Shown: one piece after another, positions 9,145 through 18,587 of the stretch
Layout: each line of letters opens with the position of its first letter
Numbering within the stretch: the stretch's first letter is position 1
Assembly (NCBI RefSeq): GCF_039535235.1
Contig: NZ_BAAAWU010000001.1
Span: 2,170,001 to 2,234,000 of the forward strand
Reading direction: 5' to 3'
Source: Streptomyces roseoviridis
GTDB lineage: Bacteria > Actinomycetota > Actinomycetes > Streptomycetales > Streptomycetaceae
DNA: 64,000 bases
The notes under the pieces: model-generated
Seen by the model: the letters and a program-made list of their open reading frames with translations, nothing else
What the model was told of the DNA's origin: nothing
The model's database searches: none
Made by a program: the position numbers and the translations under genes

Positions 9145-10104
9145 GGTTGCCCGGTAGAGAGCGGCGGTCTCCCTGGCGACGTCCGCGACGTAGGCGCGGG
9201 CGTCCGGCGGGGCCAGGACCTCCAGGCTGGCGCCCATGGCGAGGAGGGGGCGGAGTTCGCCGAGCTCGGCGAAGGCCAGTTCGACGGTGGTCCACTCCTC
9301 GGCGGGGTGCGGTGGGGCCGGGGCGGTGAGGCGGTCGCCGTGCAGGCGCAGGAAGCGGTCGTAGCGGTCGCGGTGCACGCGGGCGGTGACGGTGATGTCC
9401 GCCGGGCGGCGCTCGACGCGGCTGCGCAGCAGGTCCCACACGTCGGCGAGTTCGACGCCGGGCCGGCGCCGGACGGGCTCGTCGAGGAGTTCGGCGCGGT
9501 GGACGCGGTCGGCGCGGAAGAGCCGGGGTTCGGCCTCGTGGTCGGCGACCAGGTACCAGACGCCGGCCTTCACCACGAGCCCGTACGGGTCGACGGTGTA
9601 CGTCTTCGGCGCGGGCGCTCCGCTGCTGCGGTACGCGAGGGTGAGCCGGCGGTCGGCGAACACGCCCCGGTTGAGGACGTCGAGGTCGACGTCGGCGCGC
9701 GGCCCGCTCATCCAGCGGTCCGGGTCGACCAGGATGCGGCGGCTGGTGAGTTCGGCGGCCGGTCGGTGCGGGGCGGGCAGCGCGGCCATCACCTTGCGCA
9801 GCGCCGACCCGAGCGCCTCGTCGAGGCCGAGCGCGGCGTGGGCGCCGTCGGCGGCGAGGACGAACAGGGCCCGCGACTCGTCGGCGGTGAGCCCGGTGAC
9901 GTCGGTGCGGTAGCCCGGGAGCAGGGCGATGCCGCCGTGCCGTCCCCGCTCGGCGTACACCGGCACGCCGGCCGCGGACAGCGACTCGACGTCCCGGTAG
10001 ATGGTGCGCACCGACACGTCGAGCCGTTCGGCGAGCTCGCTCGCCGGCACGAGCCCCCGGGTCTGGAGGAGCAGGAGCAGGGACAGCAGCCGGTCGGACT
10101 TCAC
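9115..10104 (-). CDS. HTH-WYL transcriptional regulator (YafY/DeoR-like)
   Basis: 329 residues. The N-terminal winged helix (RLLSLLLLLQTRGLVPASELAERL, then SVRTIYRDVESLSAAGVPV, residues 1-55) is followed by the WYL ligand-sensing domain around residues 135-210, where PKTYTVDPYGLVVKAGVWYLVA shows the WYL-type strand, and a WCX-like C-terminus. WYL regulators typically bind nucleic-acid-related or small ligands. The last residues (GSGVQSRPT) run into the GGATCC repeat, so the C-terminus may have been altered by repeat expansion. Confidence 0.9.
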   Translation of the reverse strand: MKSDRLLSLLLLLQTRGLVPASELAERLDVSVRTIYRDVESLSAAGVPVYAERGRHGGIALLPGYRTDVTGLTADESRALFVLAADGAHAALGLDEALGSALRKVMAALPAPHRPAAELTSRRILVDPDRWMSGPRADVDLDVLNRGVFADRRLTLAYRSSGAPAPKTYTVDPYGLVVKAGVWYLVADHEAEPRLFRADRVHRAELLDEPVRRRPGVELADVWDLLRSRVERRPADITVTARVHRDRYDRFLRLHGDRLTAPAPPHPAEEWTTVELAFAELGELRPLLAMGASLEVLAPPDARAYVADVARETAALYRATGSGVQSRPT

Positions 10105-10137
10105 CCCCCGGACTCTCTCACGCCCCGCTCACACGGG

Positions 10138-11055
10138 TCAGCCGCGCGGTGCGCGGGCCAGCTGGCGGGACTGTGCGACCAGGCGGTCGGCGCTGTCCCA
10201 GACCTCGGCGTCCTCCTCCAGGAAGCCGCCCGCGAGGTTGCGGGTGGTGATGGAGACCCGCAGCGGGCCGGGGGCCGGGCGGCAGCGGACGTGGGTGGTG
10301 AGCTCGACGGTGGGGGTCCAGCCCTTGAGGCCGAGCTCGAAGGAGGTCGGCGGCAGGGCGTCGACCGTGAGGAGCAGGGAGAGCGGGTCCGGTTCGCGGC
10401 CGTCGGCCAGGCCGAACCAGCCGCGCATCTCGCCCTTGCCGGAGGGTGCGCCGATCGCCCAGCCGACGGTCGCCGGGTCGAGCCGGATGTCGAGGCGCTC
10501 GGTGATGGCGGACGAGCCGGGGATCTGCGGGGTGGGTCCGTCGGAGGCGCCGAAGCACTGCTCGATGGGGGCGATCGCGGGCGGGGTCGCGGTGGTGCGG
10601 ACCTCGTCGGGGAGCGCGTCGAGGTCTCCGTAGGAGGCGAGGACGCGGATCCGCTCGACCTCGGTGCCGTCCTCGGCGTACTGGAAGAGGGACGCCTGGC
10701 CGGTGGAGAGGGTGCGTCCGGTGCGGACGGTCTCCGTGCGGATCACCGCGGGGCCCGGCACGGAGGGCGTGAGGTAGTGCGCCGAGATGGTGAACGGGTC
10801 CGGGTGCGGCAGGTGGTCGCCGAGGGCGCGGCCGAGGAGGGCGAGGAGGTAGCCGCCGTTGACGGCGTGGATGATCGTCCAGCCCGCGGAGAGTTCGGCG
10901 TCGTAGACGCCGGGGGCGCGGAGGGTGACGGCGGTGTCGCGGTCGAACTCGCTCGTCACGTCGGCGCCGGCCGTCCCGCCCGTCGACCCGCCGGTCGTCC
11001 CGCTCGTGGGGCCGGTCGCCGAACCGCTCGCCGTCTCGATGCTGCGCGTACTCAT
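10138..11055 (-). CDS. TesB-like acyl-CoA thioesterase (double hotdog)
   Basis: 305 residues. A Ser/Thr/Gly-rich N-terminal extension of about 35 residues precedes a double hotdog thioesterase-like region: VNGGYLLALLGRALGDHL (about 70-87), ISAHYLTPS and VELTTHVRCRPAPGPLRVS in the second repeat. Family members hydrolyse acyl-CoA. It lies 23 bp downstream of the TRIC gene on the same strand, so the two may form an operon. The ATG at 11055 is preceded by no clear extension of the fold. Confidence 0.85.
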   Translation of the reverse strand: MSTRSIETASGSATGPTSGTTGGSTGGTAGADVTSEFDRDTAVTLRAPGVYDAELSAGWTIIHAVNGGYLLALLGRALGDHLPHPDPFTISAHYLTPSVPGPAVIRTETVRTGRTLSTGQASLFQYAEDGTEVERIRVLASYGDLDALPDEVRTTATPPAIAPIEQCFGASDGPTPQIPGSSAITERLDIRLDPATVGWAIGAPSGKGEMRGWFGLADGREPDPLSLLLTVDALPPTSFELGLKGWTPTVELTTHVRCRPAPGPLRVSITTRNLAGGFLEEDAEVWDSADRLVAQSRQLARAPRG

Positions 11056-11078
11056 GACGGCGACCGTACAGGATTTAG

Positions 11079-11756
11079 CTACTGAGCGGTAGCTTTTTCC
11101 GGCTCCTCGCGGGCGGAGGACCGCCGGTTCCAGGCGCGCGGCGCCCGCCAGTGGTAGCGCATCGCGAGCAGCCGCAGGACGAAGGCGGTGAGGACGGCGG
11201 CGGCGCTGGTGTACGCGTTGAGCACGTCGAACCGGATGCTGAGCACGACCATCGTGGCGCCCACGATCGCCGGGACGGCGTACAGGTCCCGGTCCCAGCG
11301 CAGCAGCGACGGCACCTCGTTGGCGAGCACGTCGCGCAGCACACCGCCGCCGACGGCCGTGGCGAGGCCGAGCGCGGCGGAGGAGGTGAGGCCGAGACCG
11401 TAGTCGTACGCCTTGGTGGTGCCGGTCACGCAGAACAGCCCGAGGCCCGCCGCGTCGAAGACGTTGACGGCGGCCTGGGTGCGTTCGACCTGCGGGTGGA
11501 GGAAGAAGACGAGGACCGTCGCGACGAGCGGCATGAGGAAGTAGCCGAGGTCCGTGAAGGCGGCCGGGGGCACGGCGCCGATGATGAGGTCGCGCAGGAG
11601 ACCGCCGCCGAGGGCCGTGACCTCGGCGAGGACGGCGATGCCGAAGACGTCGAAGTTCTTGCGGACGGCGAGGAGGGCGCCGGAGATCGCGAAGACGAAG
11701 ATGCCGACGAGGTCGAGGGCGTGTTGGACGGAGGGATTGAACAGGTCGTGGAGCAC
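11079..11756 (-). CDS. TRIC-family cation channel protein (UPF0126)
   Basis: 225 residues with about seven hydrophobic segments arranged as an inverted repeat. The two halves carry the family motifs GIAVLAEVTALGGGLLRDLI and LGLATAVGGGVLRDVLANEVP (Gly-Gly-Gly then an Arg-Asp at the helix end). Prokaryotic TRIC homologues form trimeric monovalent cation channels in the membrane. The GTG at 11756 starts VLHDLFNPSVQHALDLVGIF, which matches the family; longer upstream frames cross repetitive DNA. A basic/acidic tail of about 20 residues follows the last helix. Confidence 0.92.
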   Translation of the reverse strand: MLHDLFNPSVQHALDLVGIFVFAISGALLAVRKNFDVFGIAVLAEVTALGGGLLRDLIIGAVPPAAFTDLGYFLMPLVATVLVFFLHPQVERTQAAVNVFDAAGLGLFCVTGTTKAYDYGLGLTSSAALGLATAVGGGVLRDVLANEVPSLLRWDRDLYAVPAIVGATMVVLSIRFDVLNAYTSAAAVLTAFVLRLLAMRYHWRAPRAWNRRSSAREEPEKATAQ

Positions 11757-11782
11757 CGGGCCATTGTCCCGGTTGGGGTGGG

Positions 11783-11962
11783 GTGGGGTGCGCGCGTGCG
11801 CGCCGCGCGCGCTGCGGTGGCGTGAGCGCCGGGACTCCCCCGCCCCGAAACCCGACGGCCCGAGGCGTGGGCTGGGGTGCGCGCGTGCGCGCCGCGCGCG
11901 CCGCGGTGGCATGGGCGCCGGGACTTCCCCGCCCCGCCCCTTCCCGAAACCCGACGGCACCG
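11783..11962. repeat. Two direct copies of a GC-rich ~80-bp unit
   Basis: A unit beginning GGGGTGCGCGCGTGCGCGCC and ending CGAAACCCGACGG occurs at about 11783-11854 and 11874-11962, the second copy longer by a short insertion. It fills most of the 460 bp between the TRIC start and the ABC operon end. No gene is supported here. Confidence 0.7.
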
Positions 11963-12152
11963 CAGGCTCCGGCCCCCGCCCCCCCGACGCGGCGGCCGCG
12001 GGCCGAGCGGTCCCTGACCTGCCCGCACCCGCAGCGCCCCACGGCCTCCGTGGCGGGCGGCCCCTGGCCCCGGTCGCGACCTGCCGCGGCCTCCCGGCCA
12101 CCGGCGGGCGACCGGGGTTTCCGCGACCGGGCCGGGTGCCGGGCGAGAACGC

Positions 12153-12188
12153 CGAGGCCCCCGCCGCCGGGTGGCTGCGGGGGCCTCG
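12153..12188. terminator. Hairpin terminator of the ABC transporter operon
   Basis: Perfect 12-bp stem CGAGGCCCCCGC/GCGGGGGCCTCG with a 12-nt loop, 33 bp past the stop of the last transporter gene. Confidence 0.7.
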
Positions 12189-12220
12189 GGGATCGGCCGG
12201 GCCGGGGCGGCCGGGCGGGG

Positions 12221-13633
12221 TCAGACCTTCGGGGAGTCCGTCTTCGCGGGGGACGGCTCCTCGGCGGGCTCCGCCTCGGCCGCGGACGGCGCCTGCGGCG
12301 CGCCCTCGGTGGCCTCGGCCCCGTCCGGTGCGTCGGCGGACTCCGTCTCACCGGTCGCGGTGGCCTCCGGTGCTTCGTCGCCCTCCGGCCCGGCCGCGGC
12401 GGCCGCCACGTCCGTCGCCTCGGCCGCCTCCGCGTCCTTCGGCGCCGAGGCCCCGTCGGCCGGCCCGGCCTCCGCCGCACCCACCGGCACCGCGTCGGCC
12501 CGCTCGCCCGCCGCCGTTCCGGCCGGCGCGGCCTTCGCCGCGCCCACCGGCTCCGCCGCCTCCGCCTCCGTCGCGTCCTGCGCCTCACCCGTCGCCTGTG
12601 CCGGAAGCACCACGGCCTCCGAGGCCGGGGTGATGCTCAGGGTGCCCTCGTGGATCTCCTGCGCGAAGTGGCAGGCGACCTTGTGGCCGTCGCCGAGGTC
12701 GCGCAGGGCCGGGCGGTCCGTCGCGCAGAGGGTGTCCTGCTTCCAGGGGCAGCGGGTGTGGAAGCGGCAGCCCGTCGGCGGGTTGGCCGGGGAGGGGAGG
12801 TCGCCGTGGAGGAGGATGCGTTCGCGACGGTCCTCGACCTCCGGGTCCGGGACCGGGACCGCGGACATCAGGGCCTTGGTGTAGGGGTGCATCGGCTCCG
12901 CGTACAGCGCGTCGCTCGGGGCCTCCTCCACCAGCGAGCCGAGGTACATCACGCCGATGACGTCCGAGATGTGGCGGACCACCGCCAGGTCGTGCGCGAT
13001 GACCAGGTAGGTCAGGCCCATCGACTCCTGGAGCTCCTCCAGGAGGTTGATGACCTGGGCCTGGATGGAGACGTCGAGGGCGGAGACCGGCTCGTCGCAG
13101 ATGATGACGTCCGGTTCGAGCACCAGGGCGCGGGCGATGCCGATGCGCTGGCGCTGGCCGCCGGAGAACTCGTGCGGGTAGCGGGAGAGGGCGTTGGCGG
13201 GCAGGCCGACCTTCGCCAGGATCTCGCGGATCTTCTCCCGCCGCTCGTCCTGGTTCGCGCCGATCCCGTGCGCGGCCATGCCCTCGCTCAGGATCGACTC
13301 GATGTTCTGCCGCGGGTTGAGGCTGCCCAGCGGGTCCTGGAAGACCATCTGGAGCCGGCGGCGGAAGGAGCGCAGGTCCTTCTCGGAGAGCTTGGCCACG
13401 TCGGTGCCGTCGAGGACGACCGAGCCGTCCGTGAGGTCGACCAGGCGCAGCACCGCACGGCCCAGCGTCGTCTTGCCACAGCCGGACTCGCCGACCAGGC
13501 CGTACGTCTGGCCGGCCTCGACCGACAGCGACACGCCGTCCACGGCGTAGACGTGGCCGACCGTGCGGTCGAAGAGGATGCCCTTCTTGACGGGGAAGTG
13601 GACCTTCACGCCGTCGAGTTCGAGCAGGCTCAT
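12221..13633 (-). CDS. Oligopeptide ABC transporter ATPase (DppF/OppF type)
   Basis: 470 residues. Walker A GESGCGKTTLG, Q-loop QMVFQDPLGSLNP, signature FSGGQRQRIGIARAL, Walker B VIICDEPVSALD, and the oligopeptide C-terminal Cys pair in PTGCRFHTRCPW that marks DppF/OppF subunits, which can carry an Fe-S cluster. It powers peptide import with the DppD subunit. The ATG overlaps the preceding stop (ATGA). The protein carries an extra tail of about 120 residues, nearly all Ala, Glu, Pro, Gly and Asp, which is not part of the conserved fold and makes it longer than the usual 330-350. Confidence 0.95.
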   Translation of the reverse strand: MSLLELDGVKVHFPVKKGILFDRTVGHVYAVDGVSLSVEAGQTYGLVGESGCGKTTLGRAVLRLVDLTDGSVVLDGTDVAKLSEKDLRSFRRRLQMVFQDPLGSLNPRQNIESILSEGMAAHGIGANQDERREKIREILAKVGLPANALSRYPHEFSGGQRQRIGIARALVLEPDVIICDEPVSALDVSIQAQVINLLEELQESMGLTYLVIAHDLAVVRHISDVIGVMYLGSLVEEAPSDALYAEPMHPYTKALMSAVPVPDPEVEDRRERILLHGDLPSPANPPTGCRFHTRCPWKQDTLCATDRPALRDLGDGHKVACHFAQEIHEGTLSITPASEAVVLPAQATGEAQDATEAEAAEPVGAAKAAPAGTAAGERADAVPVGAAEAGPADGASAPKDAEAAEATDVAAAAAGPEGDEAPEATATGETESADAPDGAEATEGAPQAPSAAEAEPAEEPSPAKTDSPKV

Positions 13634-14622
13634 GCCGGGACCTCCGTGGTGGCCAGGACCGGGTTGACGCAGCGGGCGCGGTGTCCGGCCTCGCGTGGTT
13701 CGGTCAGTTCGGGGGTGCCGGTGAGGCACTCCATCTCGTACCGGTCGCAGCGCGGGGCGAAGGCGCAGCCGTCGGCCCAGGCGATCTGGTCGTTGATGGA
13801 CCCGCGGATGGGGTGGAGCGGTTCGCCGCGCGGGGCGTCGAGCCGGGGGATGGAGCCGAGCAGGCCGTGGGTGTACGGGTGCGTCGGGTGGGCGAACAGC
13901 TCGCGGCGGGCGGCGGACTCGACGACCTTGCCGGCGTAGAGGACGTTCACCTCGTCGCACAGGCCGGCGACGACGCCCAGGTCGTGGGTGATCATCAGCA
14001 GGGCGGTGCCCTCCTGGTCCACGAGTTCCTTCAGGAGCTCCAGGATCTGGGCCTGGATGGTGACGTCGAGCGCGGTGGTCGGCTCGTCGGCGATGAGCAG
14101 GCGCGGGGCGCAGGCCACGGCCATGGCGATGAGGGCGCGCTGCCGCATGCCGCCGGAGAGCTGGTGCGGGAACTCCTTCAGGCGCCGGGTCGGGTCCGGG
14201 ATGCCGACCCGGTCGAGCAGGTGGGCGGCCTCCTTGCGGGCGGCCTCGCCCTTCAGGCCCCGGTGGCGCTCGAGGATCTCGGTGACCTGGACGCCGATGG
14301 GGATGACCGGGTTCAGCGAGGACAGCGGGTCCTGGAAGATCATCGCCAGGTCGCGTCCGCGCAGGTCGCGCATCTTGGACGGGTTCAGCTTCAGCAGGTC
14401 CGTACCGTCGAAGTCGGCCCGCCCGCCGAGGGTGACGCCCTTGGTGGGGAGCAGACCCATGAGGGCGAGCGAGGTGACGGACTTGCCGCAGCCGGACTCG
14501 CCGACCAGGCCGACGACCTGGCCCCGGTCGACGCCGAAGGAGACGCCGTTGACCGCCCGGACGTCCTTGCGGCCGCGGCCGCCGAAGGTGACGGTGAGTT
14601 CGTCCACGGTGAGCAGTGGCAT
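13630..14622 (-). CDS. Oligopeptide ABC transporter ATPase (DppD/OppD type)
   Basis: 330 residues. Walker A GESGCGKSVTS, Q-loop MIFQDPLSSLNP, signature LSGGMRQRALIAMA, Walker B LLIADEPTTALD, and the C-terminal CAFAPRCDRYEMEC Cys motif. It forms the ATPase heterodimer with the DppF-type protein next to it. It sits 4 bp after the permease stop and overlaps the next gene, so all four membrane and ATPase genes form one unit. Confidence 0.96.
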   Translation of the reverse strand: MPLLTVDELTVTFGGRGRKDVRAVNGVSFGVDRGQVVGLVGESGCGKSVTSLALMGLLPTKGVTLGGRADFDGTDLLKLNPSKMRDLRGRDLAMIFQDPLSSLNPVIPIGVQVTEILERHRGLKGEAARKEAAHLLDRVGIPDPTRRLKEFPHQLSGGMRQRALIAMAVACAPRLLIADEPTTALDVTIQAQILELLKELVDQEGTALLMITHDLGVVAGLCDEVNVLYAGKVVESAARRELFAHPTHPYTHGLLGSIPRLDAPRGEPLHPIRGSINDQIAWADGCAFAPRCDRYEMECLTGTPELTEPREAGHRARCVNPVLATTEVPA

Positions 14623-14626
14623 GACA

Positions 14627-15589
14627 TCAACCTCGCAGCTTCGGGTCGAGCGCTTCGCGCATGGCCTCGCCGAGCAGGGTGAAGCCGAGGGCGGTGATGA
14701 TGATGCCGACCGCCGGATACACGGACATCATGGGCTCGTTGTCGAAGAAGCGCTGAGCCTGGGTGAGCATGACGCCCCACTCGGGGACCGCCGGGTCGGG
14801 GTTGCCGAGGCCGAGGTAGGACAGCGCCGCGGCCTCGATGATGGCGGTGGCGAGGCTGAGCGTGGCCTGGACGATCACCGGGCTCAGCGAGTTCGGCAGG
14901 ATCTGGGTGAGGACGATGCGCCGCTTGCGGATGCCGAGGGAGCGTGCGGCCAGTACGTAGTCGCTGCCGCCCTGGGCGAGCATCGAGCCGCGCAGCAGGC
15001 GGGCGAAGATCGGGATCTGCACGACGCCGACGGCGATCATCACGGTGGTGAGGGACTGGCCCATGACCGCGGCGATCGACACGGCGAGCAGCAGCGAGGG
15101 CAGCGCCAGCATGATGTCGGTGACGCGCATGATCGCGTTGTCGAAGCGTCGTCCCATCGGGCCGCCGAGGGTGGCGGCGGCGCCCGACACGGCGCCGACC
15201 AGGGCACCGACGAGCAGGCCGATGAGCATGGAGACGACGCCGACGAGCAGCGTCTGGCGCGCGCCCACCAGCATCCGGGAGAACATGTCGCGGCCGAGGT
15301 GGTCCAGGCCGAACCAGTTCTCGGCCCGCGCGCCGACGAACTCGCCCCGGTTGGCGAAGACTTCGCCGCGCCACGTCTGGGCGGTCGGCGCGTGCGGGGC
15401 GATCCAGGGGCCGATGATCGCGACCAGGACGAAGGCCGCGATGATCACCGCGCCGATGATCGCCATCTTGCTGGCGCGCAGCCGGCGCATCGCCTCGCGC
15501 CAGAGGCTGGCGCCGCTCGCCGTCTCGGTCTTAGCCGTGAGCTGCGCGAGCCGGTCGATCTTGGACGTGTTGGTGGATACCAGGCTCAT
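14627..15589 (-). CDS. Oligopeptide ABC transporter permease (DppC/OppC type)
   Basis: 320 residues with about six transmembrane helices. It has the N-terminal OppC-like segment, the FGLDHLGRDMFSRMLVGAR motif that introduces the permease core, and the EAA-like loop VLAARSLGIRKRRIVLTQIL. Start and stop of the neighbouring permease overlap by one base (TGATG at 15589). Confidence 0.96.
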   Translation of the reverse strand: MSLVSTNTSKIDRLAQLTAKTETASGASLWREAMRRLRASKMAIIGAVIIAAFVLVAIIGPWIAPHAPTAQTWRGEVFANRGEFVGARAENWFGLDHLGRDMFSRMLVGARQTLLVGVVSMLIGLLVGALVGAVSGAAATLGGPMGRRFDNAIMRVTDIMLALPSLLLAVSIAAVMGQSLTTVMIAVGVVQIPIFARLLRGSMLAQGGSDYVLAARSLGIRKRRIVLTQILPNSLSPVIVQATLSLATAIIEAAALSYLGLGNPDPAVPEWGVMLTQAQRFFDNEPMMSVYPAVGIIITALGFTLLGEAMREALDPKLRG

Positions 15590-16584
15590 CAGTGCACCCG
15601 CACCCTCGGATCGATGACGCTGTACGCGAGATCCACCAGCAGGTTGATCAGGACGTACACCATCGCGATGAACATGATGAAGCCGACGAGCACGGGGTAG
15701 TCGCGGGCGTCGATGGCGGTACGGATGAAGGAGCCGATGCCGCCGAAGGAGAAGACGGACTCGGTGAGCACGGCGCCGGACAGCAGGCTTCCGGTGAGCA
15801 GGCCGACGGCGGTGACCACGGGCAGCATCGCGTTGCGCAGGATGTGCCGGCCGCGGACGACCCGGCGCTCCAGGCCCTTGGACTCGGCGGTGCGGATGTA
15901 GTCCTCGCCGAGGACCTCCAGGACGCTGGCGCGGGTCATGCGCACGATGACCGCGAGCGGGATGGTGGCCAGCGCGATGCCGGGCAGCACGAGGTGCATG
16001 AGGGCGTCCCAGGCGGCGTCGAACTCACCGGTGAGCACGCCGTCGAGGACGGCGAAGCCGGTCACGCTGGTGGCGTCGAGTCCGGTGGACTGGCGGCCGT
16101 AGGTGCCGAAGACGCCGCCGAGGGCGCCCTTGAGCAGCTGGGCCAGGAAGAAGACCGGGATGCAGATGCCGACGAGCGAGCCGGAGACGGAGGCCACGTC
16201 GAGCCAGCCGCCGCGCTTGCGGGCGGCGAGGTAGCCGAGCGGGATGCCGACGACGACGGCGATGAACATGGCGGCGAGGCTGAGTTCCACCGTGGCGGGG
16301 AAGCGCAGCAGGAACTCGTCCCAGACCGGCTGTCCGGTCTGCACGGAGGTGCCGAGGTCGAGTTCGAAGAGCCGCTTGAGGAAGCGTCCGTACTGGACGT
16401 AGAGCGGCTGGTCGAGTCCCAGCGCCCGGTTGATGCGCGCCACGTCGGCTTCGGTCGCCCGCTCGCCCAGGATCGCTGAGGCGGGTCCGCCGGGCAGTCG
16501 GTTCAGCCAGACGAAGAGCAGAACCGACAGGCCGAGCAGGGTGGGTATCAGCTGGAGAAGTCGTCGTACGACGAGTCGCAACAC
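15589..16584 (-). CDS. Oligopeptide ABC transporter permease (DppB/OppB type)
   Basis: 331 residues, about six transmembrane helices, start MLRLVVRRLLQLIPTLLGLS typical of DppB, and the EAA loop YIRTAESKGLERRVVRGRHI. It pairs with the DppC-type protein to make the membrane channel. It is separated from the binding-protein gene by a strong hairpin. Confidence 0.96.
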   Translation of the reverse strand: MLRLVVRRLLQLIPTLLGLSVLLFVWLNRLPGGPASAILGERATEADVARINRALGLDQPLYVQYGRFLKRLFELDLGTSVQTGQPVWDEFLLRFPATVELSLAAMFIAVVVGIPLGYLAARKRGGWLDVASVSGSLVGICIPVFFLAQLLKGALGGVFGTYGRQSTGLDATSVTGFAVLDGVLTGEFDAAWDALMHLVLPGIALATIPLAVIVRMTRASVLEVLGEDYIRTAESKGLERRVVRGRHILRNAMLPVVTAVGLLTGSLLSGAVLTESVFSFGGIGSFIRTAIDARDYPVLVGFIMFIAMVYVLINLLVDLAYSVIDPRVRVH

Positions 16585-16625
16585 CCCGCGTGCCCCTTTC
16601 TTGCGTTGTACGAGAGTCGGATGCG

Positions 16626-16664
16626 GGTCCGCCCGGCCACGTGTTCTCCGTGGCCGGGCGGACC
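16626..16664. terminator. Strong hairpin between binding-protein and permease genes
   Basis: Perfect 16-bp stem GGTCCGCCCGGCCACG/CGTGGCCGGGCGGACC with a 7-nt loop, inside the operon. Such hairpins usually end or stabilise most transcripts after the binding-protein gene so that it is made in excess over the membrane parts. Confidence 0.75.
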
Positions 16665-16683
16665 TCTGGCGTTGTTCCTTCGG

Positions 16684-18354
16684 CTACTTGAAGGAGGCCT
16701 CGGCGAAGTTCTCCTGCGTCAGCGGGGAGACCTTCGGCGGGTTGACGTTCTTGCCGAACGCGATGGCGGGCGGCGAGGAGGTCAGCGGGAGACCCGGCAG
16801 GTACTCCATGATCGCCTCGTTGGCGGCCTTGTACAGGTCGGTGCGCTTGGTCGGGTCGCCCTGGAGCGAGCCCGCCTTCACCGCGGTGAAGACCTTGTCG
16901 TCCTTGAAGCCCCACTGCTTGTCGGGCTCGGCGAACCAGGTGCCGATGAAGTTGTAGCCGTCGTTGAAGTCACCGGTCCAGCCGAGCATGTGCAGGGCGC
17001 AGGAGCCGGCCTCGACCGCGTCCAGGTAGTCCGGGTTCCACTTCAGCGGCTTCGGGGTGACCTTGATGCCGGCCTTCTCCAGGTCGGCCTTGATCAGCTC
17101 GAAGATGTCCTGCGGCGCCGGCATGTACGGGCGGGTGACCTCGGTCGGGTAGCACATCTCGACGGAGAGGTTGCTCGCACCGGCGGAGGCGAGGAGCTGC
17201 TTGGCCTTGGCCGTGTCGAAGGGGTACTTCTTCACGTTCTCGGAGTAGCCGGCGACCGTGTCGGGCATGAACTGGGTCGCGACCTTGCCGCCCTCGGGCA
17301 GCTGGGTCTTGACGATGTTCTCGCGGTCGACGGCGTGCGCGATGGCCTGGCGGACGGCCGGCTTCTGCAGCGCCGGGTTCTTCGTCTGCGTCATACCGAG
17401 GTAGAGCAGGTTGAAGACGTCACGGGTCGGGACCTTGAAGCCGGCGGCCTCGAGGGTCTTGATGTCGGCGGGCGCGACCAGGTCGTAGCCGTCGATGTCA
17501 CCGGCCTGCAGCGCCTGACGGCGGGCGTCCTCGGTGTCGATGGTGCGGATGACCAGGTTCTTCACCTTGGCCTTCTCGCCCCAGTAGTCGTCGAAGCGGG
17601 TGAGGGAGACTTCCTTGTTGCCCTTGTTCCACTTCGCGATCTTGTACGGGCCGGTGCCGGCGACCGTGCCGGCCTCCTGGCTGTACTTGGGGTACGTGAT
17701 GGCGTCGCCCTTGGCGGACGCCGCCTGCTTCTCGTACTCCTTGATCGCCTTCGGCGAGTGGATCGCGAGGGCCTGGAGGGAGAAGCCGCCGGGCAGGTTG
17801 GCGGAGGGCTTGAGGACCTCGATGACCGCCGTGTTCTCGTCCTTGGCCGTGCAGGACTTGTAGTTCGGCGGCGGGGCTTCCTTGTCCTCGTTCTTCGCGA
17901 AGCCACCCATGATGTCCTGCCAGTAGGTGGAGATCGCGCTGGACTGGTAGGTGCCCTTCCAGTTGAACCAGTGGTCGTAGTTCGCGCAGACCGCGGCGGC
18001 GTTGAACGCCTCGCCGTCGTGGAACTTCACGCCCTTGCGCAGGTTGAACGTCCAGACCGTGCCCTGGGGGTTGCTCGACCAGGTCTCGGCGAGACCGCCG
18101 ACGAGCTTGCTGCCTCCCGACTCGTGCTCGAGCAGTGCTTCGAAGGCCTGACGGGTGACCCGGAAGGTCTCGCCGTCGGCCGCGAGGGACGGGTCGAGGG
18201 AGGCCGGGTCGCCGGGGGCGCCGAAGACGAAGGTGTCCTTCGCCCCGCCCTTGTCCCCGTCCTTGCCCCGCTCGCTCGCGCAGCCGGTGGCGATGAGGCC
18301 GACCGTGAGGGCCGCCGTCAAAGCCCGGGCCGCCCGGGACTTGAATATTCGCAT
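16684..18354 (-). CDS. Peptide ABC transporter substrate-binding lipoprotein
   Basis: 556 residues. The N-terminal lipoprotein signal ends in IATGCAS, so the mature protein is tethered to the outer face of the membrane. SBP family 5 features: GAPGDPASLDPSLA, LAETWSSNP...WTFNLRKGVKFHDG, and YWGEKAKVKNLVIR. It binds oligopeptides or related solutes and delivers them to the permease. First gene of the leftward transporter operon; the 230 bp upstream should hold the promoter, but I could not pick out clear elements. Confidence 0.95.
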   Translation of the reverse strand: MRIFKSRAARALTAALTVGLIATGCASERGKDGDKGGAKDTFVFGAPGDPASLDPSLAADGETFRVTRQAFEALLEHESGGSKLVGGLAETWSSNPQGTVWTFNLRKGVKFHDGEAFNAAAVCANYDHWFNWKGTYQSSAISTYWQDIMGGFAKNEDKEAPPPNYKSCTAKDENTAVIEVLKPSANLPGGFSLQALAIHSPKAIKEYEKQAASAKGDAITYPKYSQEAGTVAGTGPYKIAKWNKGNKEVSLTRFDDYWGEKAKVKNLVIRTIDTEDARRQALQAGDIDGYDLVAPADIKTLEAAGFKVPTRDVFNLLYLGMTQTKNPALQKPAVRQAIAHAVDRENIVKTQLPEGGKVATQFMPDTVAGYSENVKKYPFDTAKAKQLLASAGASNLSVEMCYPTEVTRPYMPAPQDIFELIKADLEKAGIKVTPKPLKWNPDYLDAVEAGSCALHMLGWTGDFNDGYNFIGTWFAEPDKQWGFKDDKVFTAVKAGSLQGDPTKRTDLYKAANEAIMEYLPGLPLTSSPPAIAFGKNVNPPKVSPLTQENFAEASFK

Positions 18355-18587
18355 GGGTCCACCCCTGGGTCGCCATGTGTGGTCTTGACCGGCCGAACGC
18401 TACTGGCGAGTGACGCGGCAGAGAACAGTCCGCATAGCGGTGATACCAACCTGAGACCCGGACAGTTACCAAAACGGTCCGATGCGGGACATCGCAGCGC
18501 GCCCGGCGGAAAGCGGAGGCAAAACCTCAGCTTGGCAGGGGATTTCGGCCGTGTTTCCGCACGGCGTCCGCGGGTGACGCCGCGGTG

